Assembly (NCBI GenBank): GCA_022560365.1
Contig: JADFTG010000029.1
Coordinates: forward strand, 1-9,397
Direction: 5' to 3'
Length of the DNA: 9,397 bases
DNA from: Chloroflexota bacterium
GTDB taxonomy: Bacteria; Chloroflexota; Dehalococcoidia; SM23-28-2; RBG-16-64-32
The position numbers and the translations under genes are program-made. Positions 5,333-9,397 of the stretch are shown one piece after another. Position 1 is the stretch's first letter. The number at the start of each line of letters is the position of its first letter. Below the pieces are notes generated by a model that was given only the letters and a program-made list of their open reading frames with translations, had not been told where the DNA came from and ran no database searches.

Positions 5333-7690
5333 CTACTCCACGCTGACGCTGCTGCCGGCCTGCGTCTTGTGAACCACGATCCGCGCCGGCATCCGCTCCG
5401 CCAGCGCCGGCACGTGCGTGATCACGCCGATCAGCCGGCTGCGGTCCTGTCCCAGCGCCTCCAGCGCCGTCGCCACGTCATCGAGCGTTTCGCTGTCCAG
5501 GTGAGAGAAGCCTTCATCGATGAAGAGGCTCTCCAGCGAGCCCCCTGCCTCCTCTCCCGCGAGGCCGGGGAGCTGCTCGGCCAGCGCCAGCGCCAGGGCG
5601 AGCGAGGCGAGGAACGTCTCGCCGCCACTCAGCGTCTTGACGGATCGCTTCTCGCTGCCGTTCCAACGGTCCTCGATCGAGAAGTCCTGCCCTTCGACGA
5701 CGAAGTTGTAGCGGCCGCCGGAGATCTCCAGCAGCCGCTTCGATCCGTCACGAGCCAGCGTCTGCAGCGCACTCTCGCGGATGAACGTCGGAAAGGCGTT
5801 CGTCTGGAGCAGCGACGCTAGGTCCCGGGCCAGCGACGCTTCTTCGCGCGCCGTCTTCTCCTCCGCGCGCAGCCCCTTCGCCTTCTCGATGTTCGCCTCG
5901 ATCGTCTCGATACGCGTCTGGCCGGCGCCGATCGCCTCGCGCACGTCTCCCTCGCGGTCACGGGCTTCGTCCAGCCGGCGACCAAGGACCGGCGCGGCGT
6001 CCTTCGCTTCGTCCAGCGCGCGCAGGATGTCGTCCCAGCCGGAGCACGTGGCCGCCTCTCGCAGCTTCGCCTCCGCCCCGCTCGCTTTCTCCGCCGCGGT
6101 CTTCGCGTCGCGGTCAGCGGCGTCGAGTTCACCCTGCAGGTGGCCCAGGTCAGCCGTCGCTGCGGCCATGCCAGCCGTGATTTCGGCCAGCGCCTTGTTC
6201 CTGGTCTCGATCTCGGCCGTCAGCTGCGTTCGCTCGGCCTCCGCCTTCTTCAGTTGCGCCAACTGCGCGGCGATCTCCTTCGCTGGTGGCGGCTCGCGGC
6301 CCAGCGTCTCCTTCAGGCCGGCGCGTCGCTCTTCGACGCGCTTTGCGGCAGCATCACGGCTTTCGGCTTTGGCCTCGACCCGCGCCTGCAACTGCGTAAG
6401 TGTGTCCTGGGCGGTCTTTGCCGCCTTGCGGGCGGCATCTGCCGCGTCCTTCGCCCGTTTGGCCGCCGCCTGTGCGTCCCTTAGCGCCGGGTGCTCGATG
6501 TGGGGCAGCTCGCCGACGCTCTGACCGCAGACCGGGCACGGATCGCCGGCCTTTAGCCGCTGCTGGAGCGCCGCAGCCGCGTTAGTACGGCGCGCTGCAT
6601 CCAGACCCTCATCAGCCTCCTTTGTCGCTTTCTCAGCCTTCTCGTGAGCGCTCGCCGCCTTCTCAACGTCTGTGGTCGCTGCCGTCACCTGCGAATCCAG
6701 CGTATCGCGCTCCCCGTCGAGCTCCGCCAGCGACTTCTCTTCCTTCGCCAGGTCGTTCGCGAGCCGCGCCGAGTCCCGGTAGCGCTGGTATTCGTCCGCG
6801 TCGAACGTGTTCGCTTCGAGCTGCTCCGCGAGCGCCGCGACCTTTTTCCGGACCGCCTCGGCCTTCGCCGCACCCGTCTGGGTCGCGTCCTTCGCCTCGC
6901 GCAGGCGTTTTTCGGCGGCGCTGAGGGCGGCCGTCGTGGTTCGCTCCTGTTCACGGGCGCTGGCGAGCGTTTCGGCGATCAGGCGCGCGGCTTCGAGCAC
7001 CTCTCGGGCCGATGTCGCTTCCTTCGCCTCGGACTTGCGGTCCGCCAGCTCCCTCTTCGCCTCCTTGAGCGCGGCCGGAGTGGCGTTCGCAAGCTCACTC
7101 GCCAGTCGGTCGGCGATGCGGGTCGCGTTCTCGTTCTGGCGCGTCGCGATCGCGTTCGCGGCGCGTTGCATGTCCCCGTAGACGCCCAGCCGCAGCAGGC
7201 CATCGAGCACGCGGCGGCGCTGATCGCGGTCGCCGGCGAGGAACTCCTGGAACTCACCCTGCGGCAAAAGCACGGAGCGGATGAACGCCTCGTAGTCCAT
7301 GTGCAGCAACCGCTCGATGAAGGCGTTCGTGTCGCGCACGCGGTCGACCTCCTCGGAGCGCCACTCGCCGGTCTTCTTGTCGAAGCGCTCGAGCTGGGGT
7401 GGTCGCTGGCTCTTGCGGCTGGACTCGCGGAAGATGCGGTAGCTGTCGCCGTGCACCGTGAACTCCAGCGACACCTTGAGCCGGTCCTCGCCCTGGCTGA
7501 TCAACTCGCGGATCGAGCGGCCGATGCGCGGCGCTTGTCCGAAGAGCGCGTAAGTGATGGCGTCGACGAGCGACGACTTGCCCGCGCCCGTCGGCCCCGT
7601 GATCGCGAAGAGGTCGAGGTCCGTGAAGTCGACTTCGACCGGCTTGCGGAAAGCCGTCAGGCCCTGCACCTTGAGCTTAGTTGGTCGCAT
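5333..7690 (-). CDS. sbcC: Exonuclease subunit SbcC (Rad50-like ATPase)
   Basis: ATPase arm of the SbcCD (Mre11-Rad50-like) complex, which opens hairpins and processes DNA ends. Domains in order are an N-terminal ABC half with Walker A GPTGAGKS (32-39) and Q-loop LLPQGEF (Q144), a long Ala/Glu/Lys/Arg-rich coiled coil from about 170, and a zinc hook CPVC (385-388) near the middle. The return coiled coil runs to about 620, followed by the C-terminal ABC half with signature LSGGE (687-691), Walker B SLFIDE (721-726), the D-loop HLD, and H759 in VITHVP. At 785 residues it is shorter than E. coli SbcC (about 1,050), mostly through shorter coils, but every catalytic motif is present. Its ATG at 7690 overlaps the sbcD end by 14 bases, a typical sbcDC arrangement. 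Confidence 0.97.
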   Translation of the reverse strand: MRPTKLKVQGLTAFRKPVEVDFTDLDLFAITGPTGAGKSSLVDAITYALFGQAPRIGRSIRELISQGEDRLKVSLEFTVHGDSYRIFRESSRKSQRPPQLERFDKKTGEWRSEEVDRVRDTNAFIERLLHMDYEAFIRSVLLPQGEFQEFLAGDRDQRRRVLDGLLRLGVYGDMQRAANAIATRQNENATRIADRLASELANATPAALKEAKRELADRKSEAKEATSAREVLEAARLIAETLASAREQERTTTAALSAAEKRLREAKDATQTGAAKAEAVRKKVAALAEQLEANTFDADEYQRYRDSARLANDLAKEEKSLAELDGERDTLDSQVTAATTDVEKAASAHEKAEKATKEADEGLDAARRTNAAAALQQRLKAGDPCPVCGQSVGELPHIEHPALRDAQAAAKRAKDAADAARKAAKTAQDTLTQLQARVEAKAESRDAAAKRVEERRAGLKETLGREPPPAKEIAAQLAQLKKAEAERTQLTAEIETRNKALAEITAGMAAATADLGHLQGELDAADRDAKTAAEKASGAEAKLREAATCSGWDDILRALDEAKDAAPVLGRRLDEARDREGDVREAIGAGQTRIETIEANIEKAKGLRAEEKTAREEASLARDLASLLQTNAFPTFIRESALQTLARDGSKRLLEISGGRYNFVVEGQDFSIEDRWNGSEKRSVKTLSGGETFLASLALALALAEQLPGLAGEEAGGSLESLFIDEGFSHLDSETLDDVATALEALGQDRSRLIGVITHVPALAERMPARIVVHKTQAGSSVSVE

Positions 7691-8729
7691 CGCTGGCTTC
7701 CTCGTGCAGCCGGTTGAAAAGCGCCAGCAGCGGCGGCGCGGGCTCGGAGCCGTACGTGCCCTGGTGATACGCGGTGAACAGCTCCTGTGCCGACATCCGC
7801 TGCACCGCCGGCCCCGTGTCTTCCGCCTCCTCGTCCGTGCGCTCGACGACGATGTCGACGGCGTTAGGGACGATCTCGCGCACCTGCTCGGCGAGCCCGG
7901 GCAGCGGCCGGTCCACCTTTACGAACACCTTCACGTAGTCCTCCGTGACGTCCGGCGCCAGCGTCTTCAACTCGTCCAGCGTGACGCCGGCCTTGTGGCT
8001 GCCGACGTTGCGCAGCCGCTTCGGCGACGTTAGCGGCACCTCGCGCACCTTCGCCTTGCGTCCGGGTGCGATGTCCACGACGTTGACGCGCTTCGTCTGG
8101 CCCGCCTCGCCGAAGTCGCACTGCAGCAGCGAGCCGCTGTAGGAACCGTTTGCGAGGCCGGTGTCCTGCGGCATGTGCACGTGGCCGAGCGCGATGTACT
8201 GTGCCGTCGATGGTAGTGCCTGCCGCTTCACGACATAACTCTGCCCCATATGCAGCGGCCGCTCGCCGCTCTCCGGGCCACCCACCTGCGCGTCGTCGAT
8301 CAGCAGGTGGGTGGTCAGCACGTTCACGGTGTCGTCGCGAAACGCCGTACAGACGTGCGCCAGCATCTTCGCGACGCCGTCCGCGTACTGTTCAAGGTGC
8401 TTGCCCTCCATCATCAGCGTTTCGAAGTCCCGCACGCGGCGCTCGCTGACCCACGGCAGGGCGGCGATCACCGCGGTCTCGGCGCCGTCGCGCGACGGCA
8501 GCTCGATCGCGCCGCCGTCGTCCACGCTGACGGGCTCGCCCCGGACATGGATGCCCAGGTGGCGGAGCACCGGCGCGTAGGCGTTCCAGCGGCGCGGGTG
8601 ATCGTGGTTGCCTGCGATGACGACGGCCGGGATGCCCGCGCCGGCCAGTTCGCCGAAAAAGTGGAAGACGATGCGCTCGGCCTCCGGCGGTGGCACGGCC
8701 GAGTCGAAGACGTCGCCGGCGACCAGTAC
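7677..8729 (-). CDS. sbcD: Exonuclease subunit SbcD (Mre11-like), 5' end missing
   Basis: Metallophosphoesterase nuclease subunit that partners SbcC. Counting from the GTG at 8696, the visible motifs are GNHD (29-32), THLL (129-132), GHVH (171-174) and YSGSLLQCDFGE (186-197), followed by a C-terminal domain. The SbcD frame clearly continues upstream of that GTG: codons 8729-8697 read VLVAGDVFDSA, which includes the GDxFD metal motif. Beyond about 8729 the similarity stops, and TAG occurs at 8756-8754. The usual beginning (MRILHTADWHLG and about 40 more residues), with the first Asp and His metal ligands, is absent, so the protein as assembled should be inactive. The break coincides with the start of a deacylase fragment on the other strand. 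Codon use matches sbcC. The GTG at 8696 is not a convincing start because it would also discard GDVFD. Confidence 0.93.
   Translation of the reverse strand, partial: VLVAGDVFDSAVPPPEAERIVFHFFGELAGAGIPAVVIAGNHDHPRRWNAYAPVLRHLGIHVRGEPVSVDDGGAIELPSRDGAETAVIAALPWVSERRVRDFETLMMEGKHLEQYADGVAKMLAHVCTAFRDDTVNVLTTHLLIDDAQVGGPESGERPLHMGQSYVVKRQALPSTAQYIALGHVHMPQDTGLANGSYSGSLLQCDFGEAGQTKRVNVVDIAPGRKAKVREVPLTSPKRLRNVGSHKAGVTLDELKTLAPDVTEDYVKVFVKVDRPLPGLAEQVREIVPNAVDIVVERTDEEAEDTGPAVQRMSAQELFTAYHQGTYGSEPAPPLLALFNRLHEEASDATN
8709..8729. other. Breakpoint joining truncated sbcD to truncated deacylase
   Basis: Minus-strand codons here encode the SbcD segment VLVAGDV, while the plus strand encodes DVAGDQY of a D-aminoacylase. 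Both are plausible family sequence over about 12-21 bases, and each gene lacks its own 5' part beyond this point. This is the pattern of a short-homology inverted join. It could be a genuine rearrangement or a chimera made during amplification or assembly. Confidence 0.65.
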
Positions 8730-9397
8730 CCGTATGTTGCGTCGAGCACCTCGCTAACCGGAGGGTTGTTCCCGCGCTGGGCGCTGGTGGGCGGGCGGAC
8801 CGCCACGCTGGAGATGATGGACGACTCAGATCTCCGGGCGCGCTTGCGAGACGGCATCGACTGGAACATCAAGAGCTTCATGGGCTCTCCGGACCGTGTT
8901 CTGCTGGCCGCGTACGGGCCGGACCGAAGTCGCGAGGGTCAACGGTTGAACGAGATCGCGGACGACATGGGGTGTGAGCCAGCGGAGGCGGCGATCAGGC
9001 TTTACGAAGGGGCCGAGGCGTCTATCGTCCAGTTTTCGTTGCACGAAGACGATGTAGATCTGATCGCCCGCGACCCGTTCATCGCCGTCGCCTCCGATGG
9101 CAACTCGGTGCGCTCGGAAGGCCCGTTGTCGAGCGGCAAGCCCCACCCTCGTTCATACGGGACGTTCCCGCGTTACCTGGCAGAGATGCACCGGGATAAA
9201 GGCCTGGTTTCGCTAGAGGAGGCCGTGCGCAAGATGTGCGCATTGCCGGCGTCTCGGTTGCGTCTGACTCGACGGGGCCGGATCGCGCCCGGCTGTTTCG
9301 CGGACGTGGTGGTGTTCAACCCGGACACCGTACAGGACCGCGCCACTTTCACAGACCCGCACCAGTACACGACGGGGATCGACGCCGTCGTGGTCAA
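8718..9397 (+). CDS. N-acyl-D-amino-acid deacylase (D-aminoacylase) family amidohydrolase, both ends missing
   Basis: About 226 residues of one uninterrupted plus-strand frame run off the right edge. Hallmarks of the D-aminoacylase/N-acyl-D-glutamate deacylase branch of the amidohydrolase superfamily appear in order: GDQYPYVASSTSL at the left end, SFMGSPDRVLLA, the metal-site SDGNS (about 9088-9102), GKPHPRSYGTFPRYL, the helix LVSLEEAVRKM, and the C-terminal RGRIAPGCFADVVVFNPDTV followed by DPHQYTTGID. Such enzymes hydrolyse N-acyl-D-amino acids in a Zn-dependent TIM barrel. The N-terminal half, with the HxH metal motif, is missing: to the left the frame becomes antisense to sbcD. Codon use differs from the rest of the window, with GGG about 7 of 18 Gly codons and TTG about 7 of 19 Leu codons, whereas hpnH uses almost only GGC and no TTG. 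The substrate is uncertain. Confidence 0.9.

Noticed and set aside
4834..5337. The 8-mer AGACTACT at 5171-5178 and 5330-5337, and its complement at 4834-4841
   Set aside because: Three copies in about 500 bases, in unrelated positions, could easily be chance. There is no consistent spacing to promoters or starts.
6644..7717. Long plus-strand open frames (up to 357 residues) opposite sbcC/sbcD
   Set aside because: They are Arg/Leu/Ala-rich shadows of the SbcC coiled coil with no family features.
7677..8696. A complete sbcD starting at GTG 8696
   Set aside because: Typical SbcD sequence (VLVAGDVFDSA) continues upstream of that GTG, so it is an internal Val. The gene is truncated, not short.

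Overview
The window comes from a high-GC bacterium. It carries an actinobacterial/Chloroflexota-type hopanoid operon, a family 2 polyprenyl synthase of the kind common in those phyla, SbcCD, and a small selenoprotein, so the organism must decode UGA as selenocysteine. A Chloroflexota lineage (for example Dehalococcoidia or SAR202-like) is my best guess from the protein style, but this is an inference of low certainty. The right-hand end looks as if it comes from a different sequence context.

Layout. (1) 2-4546, plus strand: a tight hopanoid operon of an isoprenyl diphosphate synthase (cut by the left edge), hpnH, hpnG and shc. Isoprenyl diphosphates feed squalene synthesis by genes outside the window. 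Shc cyclises squalene to hopene, HpnH adds the 5'-deoxyadenosyl radical to give adenosylhopane, and HpnG removes adenine to give the ribosylhopane stage of C35 bacteriohopanepolyols. (2) 4543-5145, minus strand, converging on shc with overlapping stop codons: a two-gene operon of a DUF59/MIP18 iron-sulfur assembly factor and a SelW/Rdx-family thioredoxin-fold protein. The second redox cysteine of the Rdx CxxC motif is an in-frame TGA, followed by a SECIS-like hairpin. (3) 5146-5332, intergenic: a weak minus-strand -10 for the DUF59 operon, a hyphenated palindrome, and a strong plus-strand sigma70-type promoter. That promoter is followed by about 90 nt that fold into two hairpins, with no plus-strand gene behind them: a candidate small RNA. 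(4) 5333-8729, minus strand: sbcD-sbcC, overlapping by 14 nt, the Mre11/Rad50-like nuclease. (5) 8718-9397, plus strand: an internal piece of an N-acyl-D-amino-acid deacylase.

The most notable points are the hidden selenoprotein, normally annotated as a truncated 72-residue ORF, and the point near 8709-8729. There sbcD and the deacylase, head to head, both lose their 5' ends at the same spot, and codon usage changes. This is either a real inversion/recombination breakpoint or an assembly/amplification chimera. The small structured transcript at 5245-5330 is a weaker candidate.
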